Source: Flammeovirga sp. OC4
GTDB taxonomy: Bacteria; Bacteroidota; Bacteroidia; Cytophagales; Flammeovirgaceae
Assembly: GCF_000812565.1 (NCBI RefSeq)
Contig: NZ_JTAM01000028.1
Span: 1 to 64,000, forward strand
Length of the DNA: 64,000 nt
Direction: 5' to 3'
The translations under genes and the position numbers were made by a program. The notes under the pieces were generated by a model. That model saw only the letters and a program-made list of their open reading frames with translations, was not told the DNA's origin and made no database searches. This document shows, piece by piece, positions 1-7,624 of this stretch (positions within the stretch are counted from its first letter, which is position 1; each line of letters begins with the position of its first letter).

Positions 1-25
1 GCGGGTTCGAACCCCGTTTTTCGCT
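1..25 (+). tRNA. tRNA 3' end, probably tRNA-Gly (partial)
   Basis: The window opens inside a tRNA. Positions 1-17 form a T arm, a 5-bp stem (one G-T wobble) around the loop TTCGAAC. Positions 18-24 (TTTTCGC) would be the 3' acceptor strand and T25 the discriminator base. The implied 5' acceptor GCGAAAA, U73 and the GCGGG T stem resemble bacterial tRNA-Gly(GCC), but the anticodon is outside the window, so identity is an inference. CCA is not encoded. Confidence 0.75.
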
Positions 26-30
26 CTAAA

Positions 31-62
31 AGCCTAACAGAAATTCTGTTAGGCTTTTTTTT
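31..62 (+). terminator. Intrinsic terminator after tRNA
   Basis: A perfect 10-bp stem (AGCCTAACAG / CTGTTAGGCT) with loop AAATT is followed by eight T residues. It directly follows the tRNA 3' end. Confidence 0.9.
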
Positions 63-102
63 GTGTCTTTTTTGGTGTTATCCTTACATTTTTTTGTATT
101 TA

Positions 103-135
103 TTGGTGCCGAATGATTGAAACTTCTTACATTTG
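103..135 (+). promoter_or_regulatory. Candidate promoter of the PpiD/SurA-like gene
   Basis: TACATTTG at 128-135 fits the Bacteroidota -7 box TAnnTTTG. A TTG at 103-105 lies 22 bp upstream as a possible -33 element. The start site would be near 142, leaving a leader of about 140 nt. Motif match only. Confidence 0.4.
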
Positions 136-279
136 CATGTTTTTATTATCACTTAGTGACTTCGGGCTAATTTTCAAGTGAGACGGTCAAATGGCGGAGT
201 GTTTGGAAATTAGGGCGTAAAAACATTAAGATTTAAATACGAACAGATTCATATATAAAGCATTTTTTTTTAGTTTATC

Positions 280-2376
280 ATGGCAATAATTACGAAGATC
301 CGAGAAAAGTCTGGCGTTGCAGTTGGATTGATCGCAATAGGTCTGATTTTATTTATGGTGGGGGGCGACTTAATGTCACCAAACTCAAGATTATTAGGTA
401 GCAACAAACAAATTGTTGGTGTTATCGGTGGAGAAGAAATTGAATTAAGACAATTTAGTGAGATTGTCGACGCTATAAAAGGCAATTACCCTACACCTCC
501 AAACGAACAACAAATGCAAGGTGTTCGTCAAATGGCTTGGAACGAGTTAATCTATCGTGTTGCTTATGGTCAACAAATGGAAGAACTTGGTGTTACAATT
601 TCTTCGGAAGAATTAGACGATATCATTTCTGGTAACAACATTGCTCCAGAATTTGGTCAGTACTTCAGAGATTCAACTGGTGAAGTGAGCAGAGATAACA
701 TCAAAATGTACCTTGCTTCTTTAAAGCAACAAGGTCCTAGCTCTCCTCAGTACCAACAGTTCTTAAGCTTCGAGCAACAATTGAAAACGTCTCGTACTAG
801 AATCAAATACGAAAATCTTATTTCAAGAACTTACTTTGCTTCTGACTTAGAAGGAAAGAAAGAATATGAAAAACAAAACGATAAAGTTGAAATCGCTTAC
901 TTAAACGTTCCTTTCTACAGTGTTGCTGATTCAGTAGTTAATACTTCTGAGTCTGATGCGAAAGCATACTACAACGCCAACAAAGAAGAGTTTAAGCGTG
1001 ATGCCAACAGAGGTATTGAATTTGTAAGCTTCCAAGTGAAGCCATCTGATGCTGATAAGAAAAACTTAGAGGCAGATATGCAAGATCTTGCTAGAGCATT
1101 TGAAAGAACTTCAAACGATACAGCTTTCGTTGAAGCAAATACTGAGGGAGCAACTAAATTCTTGTCAGCGAATATGACAGGTCTTCCTACAGTTTTAGAT
1201 GCAAACGAATTAGAGGAAGGTAAAGTTTACGGTCCTCACTTCGCTGCAGGTTCATTCAGAAACTACAAAGTATTAGGTACTTCAGAAGATACAGTTTACT
1301 CTGCTAGAGCTTCACATATCTTATTCAAAAATGATAAAGATGATGCTAAAGCAAAGAAAGAAGCATTAGCTACTTTAAGAAAAATCCAAGGTGGTGAAAA
1401 CTTCGAAGAATTAGCGAAGAAAGTAGGTGACGCAGCTCCTACTACTAAATCAAGAGGTGGTGACTTACAGTGGTTCTCAGAAGGACGTATGGTTCCTGAG
1501 TTCGACAAAGCAGTGTTCTCAGCGAGAAGAACAGGTTTGATCTCAAGATTAGTAAAAACTTCTTTCGGTTACCATATCATTAAAGTAACTGAAACAAAAA
1601 CAAAAGAGCAGTTTGAGTTAGCAGTAGTAGAAAAGAAATTATCTGCTTCAGACGCTACAATCAACGAAGCTTACCGTAAGGCATCTGTATTTGCTGCATC
1701 AGCAAAAGGTGGTAGAAAAGCATTTGAAGAGTTAGCTGAAGAGCAAAAGATCTTCATCGAGCAAGCTTTAACAATCGCTCCTACTGCAACATTTATCAAT
1801 AGCTTAAGAGGTAACTCAGTAAGACAAGTAATTCGTTGGGCATACAATGAGGCAGATGTTGATGATGTATCAGAAGTATTTGACTTAGATGATCGTTTCG
1901 TTGTAGCTACTTTAATGTCTGCTCGTGAAGAAGGTGTAGCTGATTTTGCTGATGTTCAAAACGAAGCAATGGTTGAAGCTAAAAAAGCAAAGAAAGCAGA
2001 ATACATTACTTCTAAATTAGCTGGTTTATCAGGTTCTATCGAGGACATGAGAAAAGCTTACGGAAACGGTGCTAAAGCGGACATCGCTTCAGATCTTTCT
2101 TTAAATGACGTATCGATCCAAGGTATTGGTATTGCTCCAAAAACAATTGGTACTGCATTTGGATTAAAAGAAGGTGAGGTATCGAAGCCAATCGTTGATG
2201 AGAACAGCGTAGTAGTAATCAAAGTAAGAAAAGCAGACAAAGCTTTAGAAACTGCTGATTACTCAATCTACCAAACTCAAGTAGAAAACAGATACAACAG
2301 ATCTGCGAACTACAACATCTTGGAGGCTGTAAAAGAGCTTTCAGAAGTGAAAGACGAGCGTTACAAGTTCTTCTAG
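280..2376 (+). CDS. Peptidyl-prolyl cis-trans isomerase, PpiD/SurA-like
   Basis: A 698-residue periplasmic folding catalyst and chaperone. One N-terminal membrane segment (about residues 14-30) anchors it in the inner membrane. It is followed by a SurA_N/PpiD-type chaperone region and one parvulin (PpiC) domain at about 343-440, recognised by ASHILF, the GGDLQWFSEGRMVPEF stretch and FGYHIIKV. The long C-terminal part (to 698) is predicted to belong to the chaperone body, as in PpiD. It is expected to assist outer-membrane and secreted proteins; the large type IX secretion cargo in this window is one kind of client (inference). It stands alone between a tRNA terminator and its own terminator. 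The family call is firm; ppiD versus a Bacteroidota SurA analogue cannot be settled here. Confidence 0.9.
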   Translation: MAIITKIREKSGVAVGLIAIGLILFMVGGDLMSPNSRLLGSNKQIVGVIGGEEIELRQFSEIVDAIKGNYPTPPNEQQMQGVRQMAWNELIYRVAYGQQMEELGVTISSEELDDIISGNNIAPEFGQYFRDSTGEVSRDNIKMYLASLKQQGPSSPQYQQFLSFEQQLKTSRTRIKYENLISRTYFASDLEGKKEYEKQNDKVEIAYLNVPFYSVADSVVNTSESDAKAYYNANKEEFKRDANRGIEFVSFQVKPSDADKKNLEADMQDLARAFERTSNDTAFVEANTEGATKFLSANMTGLPTVLDANELEEGKVYGPHFAAGSFRNYKVLGTSEDTVYSARASHILFKNDKDDAKAKKEALATLRKIQGGENFEELAKKVGDAAPTTKSRGGDLQWFSEGRMVPEFDKAVFSARRTGLISRLVKTSFGYHIIKVTETKTKEQFELAVVEKKLSASDATINEAYRKASVFAASAKGGRKAFEELAEEQKIFIEQALTIAPTATFINSLRGNSVRQVIRWAYNEADVDDVSEVFDLDDRFVVATLMSAREEGVADFADVQNEAMVEAKKAKKAEYITSKLAGLSGSIEDMRKAYGNGAKADIASDLSLNDVSIQGIGIAPKTIGTAFGLKEGEVSKPIVDENSVVVIKVRKADKALETADYSIYQTQVENRYNRSANYNILEAVKELSEVKDERYKFF

Positions 2377-2394
2377 GAACTTTCAACATATAAT

Positions 2395-2429
2395 AAAAGA
2401 GACTACCTCAAAAGGGTGGTCTCTTTTTG
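2395..2429 (+). terminator. Intrinsic terminator of the PPIase gene
   Basis: AGAGACTACC pairs with GGTGGTCTCT (one wobble) and is followed by a T run, 19 bp after the stop codon. Confidence 0.85.
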
Positions 2430-2468
2430 TATATGACTATATAGAGATTTAACCAAATGTTTTGTACA

Positions 2469-2596
2469 CCATAGTTAAAACTATGGGTAGGTGATACAAC
2501 AACCTTATCAAGACTAAAGTCTTGATAGTTGATGACTCGGAAATAACACTTTAGTGTTGTTGGAGACTTTATAACTTGCTCATGACTTTAGTCATG
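2469..2596. repeat. Cluster of four short hairpins sharing a TAAA/TTTA loop
   Basis: Four palindromes follow each other. CCATAGT-TAAA-ACTATGG is at 2469-2486. TATCAAGAC-TAAA-GTCTTGATA is at 2506-2527. AACAC-TTTA-GTGTT is at 2545-2558. CATGAC-TTTA-GTCATG is at 2581-2596. The stems differ completely in sequence and length (5-9 bp), but the four-base loop is always TAAA or its complement TTTA. They fill the gap between the PPIase terminator and the MnmC-like gene. They resemble REP-type extragenic palindromes; no transposase is nearby. Confidence 0.7.
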
Positions 2597-2635
2597 GTGC
2601 ACGATGTTCATTTTTTTTTCTTTGTTAGTATTTAA

Positions 2636-3322
2636 ATGAAAAGTAAAATGGGAAATATCAAGATTATAGAAACAAGTGACGGTTCAAGTTCTTTGTTCAA
2701 TGAACAGTTGAATGAAACTTATCATTCAAATCATGGAGCATTGACAGAATCGAGATATGTATTTATCAAATCAGGTTGGGAAGATGTGAAGAATGGAAAA
2801 GATAAAACATCTATTCTTGAAGTAGGTATGGGGACCGGGTTGAATGTAATTCTAATGATAGAACAAGCATTGAAAAATCCAGATCATACTTTCTCTATGA
2901 TTACTCTAGAGCCTTTTCCTTTGAGCGAAGAATTAATTGAAGGATTAAATTATACGGACCTTTTAGAGGAGGAGCTAACTACTTACTTCAAAACAGTACA
3001 CTCTTGTGATTGGGAAAAGGAAGTCGAGATTTTACCTAATTTCACTTTAACGAAAAAGAAAACTACCCTTCAAGATTTTGAATCGGAAGAGAATACCTTT
3101 GATGTGATTTTCTTTGATGCTTTTGCTCCTAACAAACAGCCGGAAGTATGGTATGTAGAGAACCTTACAAAATGCTTTGCTGTCAATAAGCAAGACGGTT
3201 TATTTGTGACGTATTGTGCCAAAGGGCAGCTTCGTAGAGACTTGGTAAGCGTTGGATATGAAGTAGAACGTTACCCAGGTCCTCCTGGTAAGCGTGAAAT
3301 GTTGAGAGGTTGGAAGAAATAA
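2636..3322 (+). CDS. mnmC: tRNA (5-methylaminomethyl-2-thiouridine) methyltransferase, MnmC methyltransferase domain (DUF752)
   Basis: A 228-residue SAM-dependent methyltransferase of the DUF752/MnmC family, which finishes the mnm5(s2)U34 wobble modification in tRNA. The SAM-binding glycine loop EVGMGTGLN is at 62-70. The family signature FDVIFFDAFAPNKQPEVW starts near 155, and the C-terminal PGPPGKREMLRG is typical. E. coli MnmC is a fusion with an FAD oxidoreductase domain; only the methyltransferase half is present, the usual form in Bacteroidota. An alternative start is Met5 (2648). nadD follows 10 bp behind, so the two are probably co-transcribed. The substrate form made by a stand-alone enzyme is inferred from the family. 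Confidence 0.85.
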   Translation: MKSKMGNIKIIETSDGSSSLFNEQLNETYHSNHGALTESRYVFIKSGWEDVKNGKDKTSILEVGMGTGLNVILMIEQALKNPDHTFSMITLEPFPLSEELIEGLNYTDLLEEELTTYFKTVHSCDWEKEVEILPNFTLTKKKTTLQDFESEENTFDVIFFDAFAPNKQPEVWYVENLTKCFAVNKQDGLFVTYCAKGQLRRDLVSVGYEVERYPGPPGKREMLRGWKK

Positions 3323-3332
3323 TAATTACACA

Positions 3333-3905
3333 ATGAAGACAGGATTATTTTTTGGATCATTTAACCCCATTCATATTGGGCACCTGATACTTGCCAATGC
3401 CATGATTCAAAGTGGTGAGGTGGATGAAGTTTGGTTTGTTGTTTCTCCTCAAAATCCTTTTAAGAAGAGAGGATCATTACTTCATGAGTTTGATCGCTTG
3501 GATATGGTCAATGCCGCCATTCAAGATAATTATAAGTTTAGAGCATCAGATATAGAGTTTAGAATGCCTAAACCAAGTTACACAGTGGATACATTGGTTT
3601 ACCTTCAAGAAAAGAACCCTAAGCATTCTTTTAAAGTAATTGTCGGTGAAGATAACCTTGCTGGGTTTAGAAAGTGGAAACACCATGAAATCATCTTGGA
3701 AGATTATGGCTTATTAGTCTACCCAAGACCTCATGCTAAACCTTCAAATTTGAAAGAGCATCAAAATGTAAAAATGATTGAAGCTCCGATGGTAGATATT
3801 TCAGCGACGTATATCAGGAATTGTATCAAAGAAGATAAAGACTTTAGATATATGGTACCTGAGGGTGTGAGGACGTTGATTCAGAGTAAAGGGTATTATA
3901 AATAA
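3333..3905 (+). CDS. nadD: Nicotinate-nucleotide adenylyltransferase
   Basis: This 190-residue enzyme adenylates nicotinate mononucleotide with ATP to give deamido-NAD in NAD biosynthesis. The nucleotidyltransferase motif GSFNPIHIGH (8-17) carries the HxGH residues H14 and H17. The C-terminal ISATYIR motif, which binds ATP phosphates, is followed by the usual helix ending at the stop. Length is normal for NadD. It lies 10 bp after the mnmC-like gene and is followed by a terminator at 3924-3962, so the pair forms a short operon. Confidence 0.93.
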   Translation: MKTGLFFGSFNPIHIGHLILANAMIQSGEVDEVWFVVSPQNPFKKRGSLLHEFDRLDMVNAAIQDNYKFRASDIEFRMPKPSYTVDTLVYLQEKNPKHSFKVIVGEDNLAGFRKWKHHEIILEDYGLLVYPRPHAKPSNLKEHQNVKMIEAPMVDISATYIRNCIKEDKDFRYMVPEGVRTLIQSKGYYK

Positions 3906-3923
3906 GGAACTTTTTAGTAGAAG

Positions 3924-3962
3924 CCTTCAAACATATAATTATTTAGTTTGAAGGTTTTTTTT
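3924..3962 (+). terminator. Intrinsic terminator of mnmC-nadD
   Basis: CCTTCAAAC (3924-3932) pairs perfectly with GTTTGAAGG (3946-3954), followed by eight T residues. Confidence 0.88.
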
Positions 3963-3996
3963 ATATTGAGGGATCAAAAACTAAATCAATGTAACA

Positions 3997-5235
3997 ATGC
4001 AAACTAAATCGGCACTTCAGAAACACTTTCTCTTTTTCCTATTCACCTTATTAATTACGTCCTCAGCTTTCTCACAGTCTCAAAAAGACTTTGATTATAG
4101 TGCCAACAGAGAGCAGCTTATTAATCAATCAATAGAAGGGTTAGATAGCCTTGAAATTGACAATTGGCTTTTTGAGTTCAGCTGTAGTGATAGTATTAAA
4201 CTAGAAATAATTTTTGAGATGAGTGCTCAAACTCTTGCTTTAGAGCTTGTATCCATTAAAAAATATGAAGGAGGTTTAGCACATCTTCAGGAAATGTATA
4301 TTGCTGAATGCGATGATATTTCAGGGAAGAACTATAAAAGTAAAGCTGAACTAACTGAAAGAGTAAACCAACTACTAGACGCTTATGAGCAAACTTCAGT
4401 TAATTTGATAGGTATTGGTTATGTTAAAGGTCAAGCTATCCAAAAACAACCTTTACCGTTGTTGAAAAAATATATTCATGGCAGTATAAAAAGTACCACG
4501 AAAGAGCATGTAGAATATGCAGCAGTCGGTATTGTAAATTCAGAATACGGAACAATCACCAATCACTATGGATATTTTGAATTGTCTTTCCCTCCTTCCA
4601 TATCAGAAGATGCAATTTTAACGATACAACATGTAGGTTATGAAAAACTTGAAGTTCCTTTAAAGCAGTTTATTTTGCACCCTAATGTCATCGTAACGCC
4701 AAAAGAAAGCGTTTTGGATGAAGTGATTGTATTGGATAAAAAAGAACAGTTTAAGAGAAAAATACTAGGTGATAAGGGTAAGACAAATGAATCAGGTTTT
4801 GTGTATGGGGGAAAAGAAGGAACTGAAATCGCGAAAAGATTCGATACTAAAAATAAGAAAGTCTTTATTAATAATGTCGGTACTTTTGTGAGTAATAGAG
4901 AAGGAAAAAAATTCAAACTATTGGTCCATCTTTACGAGGAAGATACTCAAACAGGATTGCCGGGAAGATCACTTCTGAAAAAGCAGGTTGTCTTAGAATC
5001 AAAATTAGAAAGAGGATGGGTTAATGTCGATCTCTCTGAGCAGAATATTATAACAAATCAGCCATTTTATGTAGCCTTCCAATGGATAACTCCAGATATT
5101 TCAATACCTCATATTGGTATGACAGGAAAGAAAGGTTTGACAAGAATATCTTCTTTAGGAAAATGGAAAGATAGTGGTCAATTTAAGTGGATGATGAATG
5201 CAGAAGTGACATTTTTAGAAGAAGAAAAGCTATAA
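3997..5235 (+). CDS. Secreted protein with a carboxypeptidase-like regulatory domain
   Basis: 412 residues with a clear signal peptide (hydrophobic core about 12-25, cleavage after SAFS or SQ). The middle part, about 170-250, has the beta-sandwich pattern of the carboxypeptidase regulatory-like domain: AAVGIVNSEYGTITNHYGYF, then LTIQHVGYEKLEV and VLDEVIV. This domain is familiar from the N terminus of SusC/TonB receptors, but no receptor barrel follows. The C-terminal 150 residues contain KxVFINNVGTFVSNREGKKF and look like another beta domain. The role is not known; the family is usually exported to the cell surface or periplasm. It is a single gene between two terminators or intergenic stretches. 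Confidence 0.7.
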   Translation: MQTKSALQKHFLFFLFTLLITSSAFSQSQKDFDYSANREQLINQSIEGLDSLEIDNWLFEFSCSDSIKLEIIFEMSAQTLALELVSIKKYEGGLAHLQEMYIAECDDISGKNYKSKAELTERVNQLLDAYEQTSVNLIGIGYVKGQAIQKQPLPLLKKYIHGSIKSTTKEHVEYAAVGIVNSEYGTITNHYGYFELSFPPSISEDAILTIQHVGYEKLEVPLKQFILHPNVIVTPKESVLDEVIVLDKKEQFKRKILGDKGKTNESGFVYGGKEGTEIAKRFDTKNKKVFINNVGTFVSNREGKKFKLLVHLYEEDTQTGLPGRSLLKKQVVLESKLERGWVNVDLSEQNIITNQPFYVAFQWITPDISIPHIGMTGKKGLTRISSLGKWKDSGQFKWMMNAEVTFLEEEKL

Positions 5236-5263
5236 ATTAACTATTCTGAAAAAAGAAGAACTA

Positions 5264-5386
5264 ATGAATTTTTCAAAGACCAAATCAGATCGTATTTTAA
5301 TAAGTATGCTAACGAGTTTGGCATTAATAAAAGCTATTTACTATGGCTATCAGTTTGGAGTATACATTGGAGATAAAATTTTTTAA
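5264..5386 (+). CDS. Candidate 40-residue hydrophobic micro-protein
   Basis: A short ORF with a purine-rich stretch (AAAAAAGAAGAA) just upstream of ATG. The peptide begins MNFSKTKSDR, has one hydrophobic helix and ends with a Gly/Tyr pattern YYGYQFGVYIGDKIF. It lies 28 bp after the preceding gene and 6 bp before a second micro-ORF of similar size. No family recognised. The tandem arrangement and membrane-like composition argue for real genes, but the length is too short to exclude chance. Confidence 0.4.
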   Translation: MNFSKTKSDRILISMLTSLALIKAIYYGYQFGVYIGDKIF

Positions 5387-5392
5387 TTCAAG

Positions 5393-5506
5393 ATGAAAAC
5401 TAAAGCAATAAAACTTATTCTACTATTGGCAACCATTTTTATAACTGATTATTTCTTGACTGAATGTTGGGATGATTTTATAAATGGGCTTTTAGGAAGA
5501 TGTTAA
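5393..5506 (+). CDS. Candidate 37-residue hydrophobic micro-protein
   Basis: A second small ORF 6 bp behind the first. It starts MKTKAIKLILLLATIFIT, a signal-peptide or membrane-anchor-like segment, and ends in TECWDDFINGLLGRC. If the N terminus were cleaved, a peptide of about 15 residues with two cysteines would be released. No homologue recognised. It ends directly before the terminator of the opposite fumarase gene. Confidence 0.4.
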   Translation: MKTKAIKLILLLATIFITDYFLTECWDDFINGLLGRC

Positions 5507-5538
5507 TAAAAAATCCCTTACAGCATGCACTGCAAGGG
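5507..5538 (-). terminator. Intrinsic terminator of the fumarase gene
   Basis: On the minus strand CCCTTGCAG pairs with CTGTAAGGG (one mismatch), followed by a T-rich stretch (the A run at 5507-5513 on the plus strand). It sits 31 bp behind the fumarase stop. Confidence 0.75.
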
Positions 5539-5568
5539 ACATATATATGAAATCTATATAATTCAGAA

Positions 5569-7173
5569 TTATAACTCTGCGAAGAAGTCATTTCCTTTAT
5601 CGTCAACAATAATGAAGGCTGGGAAGTTTTCGATTTCGATCTTACGAACCGCTTCCATTCCTAAATCTTCAAAGTCAACTAACTCCACAGATTTGATGTT
5701 CTCTTTTGCAAGGATTGCAGCAGGACCACCAATTGAACCTAAGTAGAATCCACCGTGCTCGTTACAAGCGTCTGTTACTTGTTGCGAACGGTTACCTTTA
5801 GCCAACATGATCATCGAACCACGTTTTGCTTGGAAAGGTCCTACATAAGGGTCCATTCTACCGGCAGTAGTTGGTCCGAATGAACCTGAAGGCATTCCTT
5901 CTGGCGTTTTCGCAGGACCTGCATAGTAGATTGGGTGATTCTTGAAGTACTCAGGCATTTCCTCGCCGTTGTCCAACATTTCTTTGATACGAGCGTGAGC
6001 GATATCACGAGCTACGATCAATGTACCTTTCAAGTTCAAACGAGTTTTGATAGGGTATTTCGTCAATTCAGCTAATACCTCATCCATTGGACGGTTCAAG
6101 TCGATTTCAACTGGGTTGTCCATTTGTGATTCTTCAGTAGGAATCAAACGACGTGGATCTTTTTCTAATTCTTCTAACCAGATACCATCTTCGTTGATTT
6201 TCGCTTTGATGTTACGGTCAGCCGAACAAGAAACACCAATACCTACTGGGCAAGAAGCAGCGTGACGAGGTAAACGGATTACTTTCACATCGTGCGTGAA
6301 GTATTTACCACCGAACTGAGCACCGATTAAACTCTCTTGACAGATCTTTTGAATTTTTTCTTCCCATTCAACATCACGGAACGCTTGACCACCCATGTTA
6401 CCTTCAGTTGGTAAGTGATCATAGTAACCAGCAGATGCTTTTTTCACTGTAGCCATGTTTGCTTCAGCAGAAGTACCGCCTACTACAAACGCTAAGTGAT
6501 AAGGAGGGCAAGCCGCAGTACCAATTGATTTTAATTTTTCCTTTACAAAAGCCGTTAAACTTTCTTCGTTCAATAAAGCTTTAGTTTGTTGGTAAAGGAA
6601 AGTTTTATTGGCAGATCCACCACCTTTTGCCATAAACAAGAACTCATAAGAGTTACCTTGATCTGAGTAGATGTCGATCTGTGCAGGAAGGTTAGTACCT
6701 GTGTTTTTCTCCTCAGTCATTGTCAAAGGAACAACTTGAGAGTAACGTAGGTTTCTTTCCTTGTATGTTTCATAGATACCACGCGATAACGCTTCAGCAT
6801 CATTTGAACCTGTAATTACGCCTTCACCTTTTTTACCAACAACAATTGCAGTACCTGTATCCTGACAAGAAGGTAATTGACCTTCTGCTGCCACAGCTGC
6901 ATTTTCTAACAATGTACGAGCAACAAAACGATCGTTATCAGAAGCTTCAGGGTCGTCTAAGATTTTTGCTACTTTTTCTAAGTGTGCTGTACGAAGGTAG
7001 AAAGATACATCCGCCATTGCCTCTTGAGAAAGTAGTTCAAGACCTTTAGGGTCTACTTTCAAAAACTTACGTCCGTCTACTTCAATTGTAGAAACATAAT
7101 CTTTGGTTAATAATCTATACTTTGTAGTGTCGTCCTTTATCGGGAAAGGCTTCTGATAAAAAAAATCGCTCAT
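5569..7173 (-). CDS. fum: Fumarate hydratase, class I (iron-sulfur, FumA/FumB type)
   Basis: A 534-residue enzyme that interconverts fumarate and malate in the citric acid cycle. It is the one-chain class I form, with alpha and beta parts fused, close in length to E. coli FumA (548). Cysteines likely to hold the 4Fe-4S cluster are in [10 protein letters not shown] (C103), [11 protein letters not shown] and [12 protein letters not shown]. The C-terminal beta part includes [12 protein letters not shown] and KGNRSQQV. It is transcribed away from the acyl-CoA dehydrogenase gene across a 451-bp divergent region with a TATTTTTG box on its own strand. The call is firm. Confidence 0.95.
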   Translation of the reverse strand: MSDFFYQKPFPIKDDTTKYRLLTKDYVSTIEVDGRKFLKVDPKGLELLSQEAMADVSFYLRTAHLEKVAKILDDPEASDNDRFVARTLLENAAVAAEGQLPSCQDTGTAIVVGKKGEGVITGSNDAEALSRGIYETYKERNLRYSQVVPLTMTEEKNTGTNLPAQIDIYSDQGNSYEFLFMAKGGGSANKTFLYQQTKALLNEESLTAFVKEKLKSIGTAACPPYHLAFVVGGTSAEANMATVKKASAGYYDHLPTEGNMGGQAFRDVEWEEKIQKICQESLIGAQFGGKYFTHDVKVIRLPRHAASCPVGIGVSCSADRNIKAKINEDGIWLEELEKDPRRLIPTEESQMDNPVEIDLNRPMDEVLAELTKYPIKTRLNLKGTLIVARDIAHARIKEMLDNGEEMPEYFKNHPIYYAGPAKTPEGMPSGSFGPTTAGRMDPYVGPFQAKRGSMIMLAKGNRSQQVTDACNEHGGFYLGSIGGPAAILAKENIKSVELVDFEDLGMEAVRKIEIENFPAFIIVDDKGNDFFAEL

Positions 7174-7265
7174 TGTTTGTTCATTTATTGTTTCCTATAA
7201 ACAGTCAAAAGTGTTGATTAGTAATTGAATGCATTAATTCTAACCTCCTCAATACTTCAACTGCG

Positions 7266-7273
7266 CAAAAATA
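7266..7273 (-). promoter_or_regulatory. Candidate -7 box of the fumarase promoter
   Basis: On the minus strand this reads TATTTTTG followed by GC, a match to TAnnTTTG. The start site would be near 7260, leaving a leader of about 85 nt. No convincing -33 TTG is placed upstream. Confidence 0.4.
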
Positions 7274-7421
7274 CAATGCAAACATGAGTACATAAGTGAG
7301 ATTAGTCATAATTGTAAATACATTTTAATGATTCTTATAAAAAAGTGTGTTGAGCTACTTCATTTTCACCCAAAAACACCTTTTTCAGGAAAATAAGCGT
7401 TAAAATCACATTTTTTTCTAC

Positions 7422-7481
7422 TTTTTGTTATGCTTGCATAATAATTTTCATATATTTGAAAATGAATGTTATGCAAGCATA
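7422..7481 (+). promoter_or_regulatory. Promoter of the acyl-CoA dehydrogenase gene with two palindromic operators
   Basis: TTTTTG at 7422-7427 and TATATTTG at 7451-7458 fit the Bacteroidota -33 and -7 boxes with a 23-bp spacer. Two 12-bp palindromes, TATGCTTGCATA (7429-7440) and TATGCAAGCATA (7470-7481), flank the -7 box. Their starts are 41 bp apart, about four helical turns, so they face the same side of the DNA. They also form the arms of a larger inverted repeat with ATTTTCA/TGAAAAT inside. This layout suits a dimeric repressor, for example a TetR-family regulator of fatty-acid degradation (inference). No regulator gene is adjacent. Confidence 0.65.
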
Positions 7482-7624
7482 CGTTTTTAAGTGAATGGTT
7501 GTTTTTGTAATACATTCATCATTGCAGAATAATTAAGATACACACATCCAATAAACAATACATGAATAAACACGAGTAGTTTATTCTCATCCAAAATAAC
7601 AACACACAAAATTTATACAGATCA

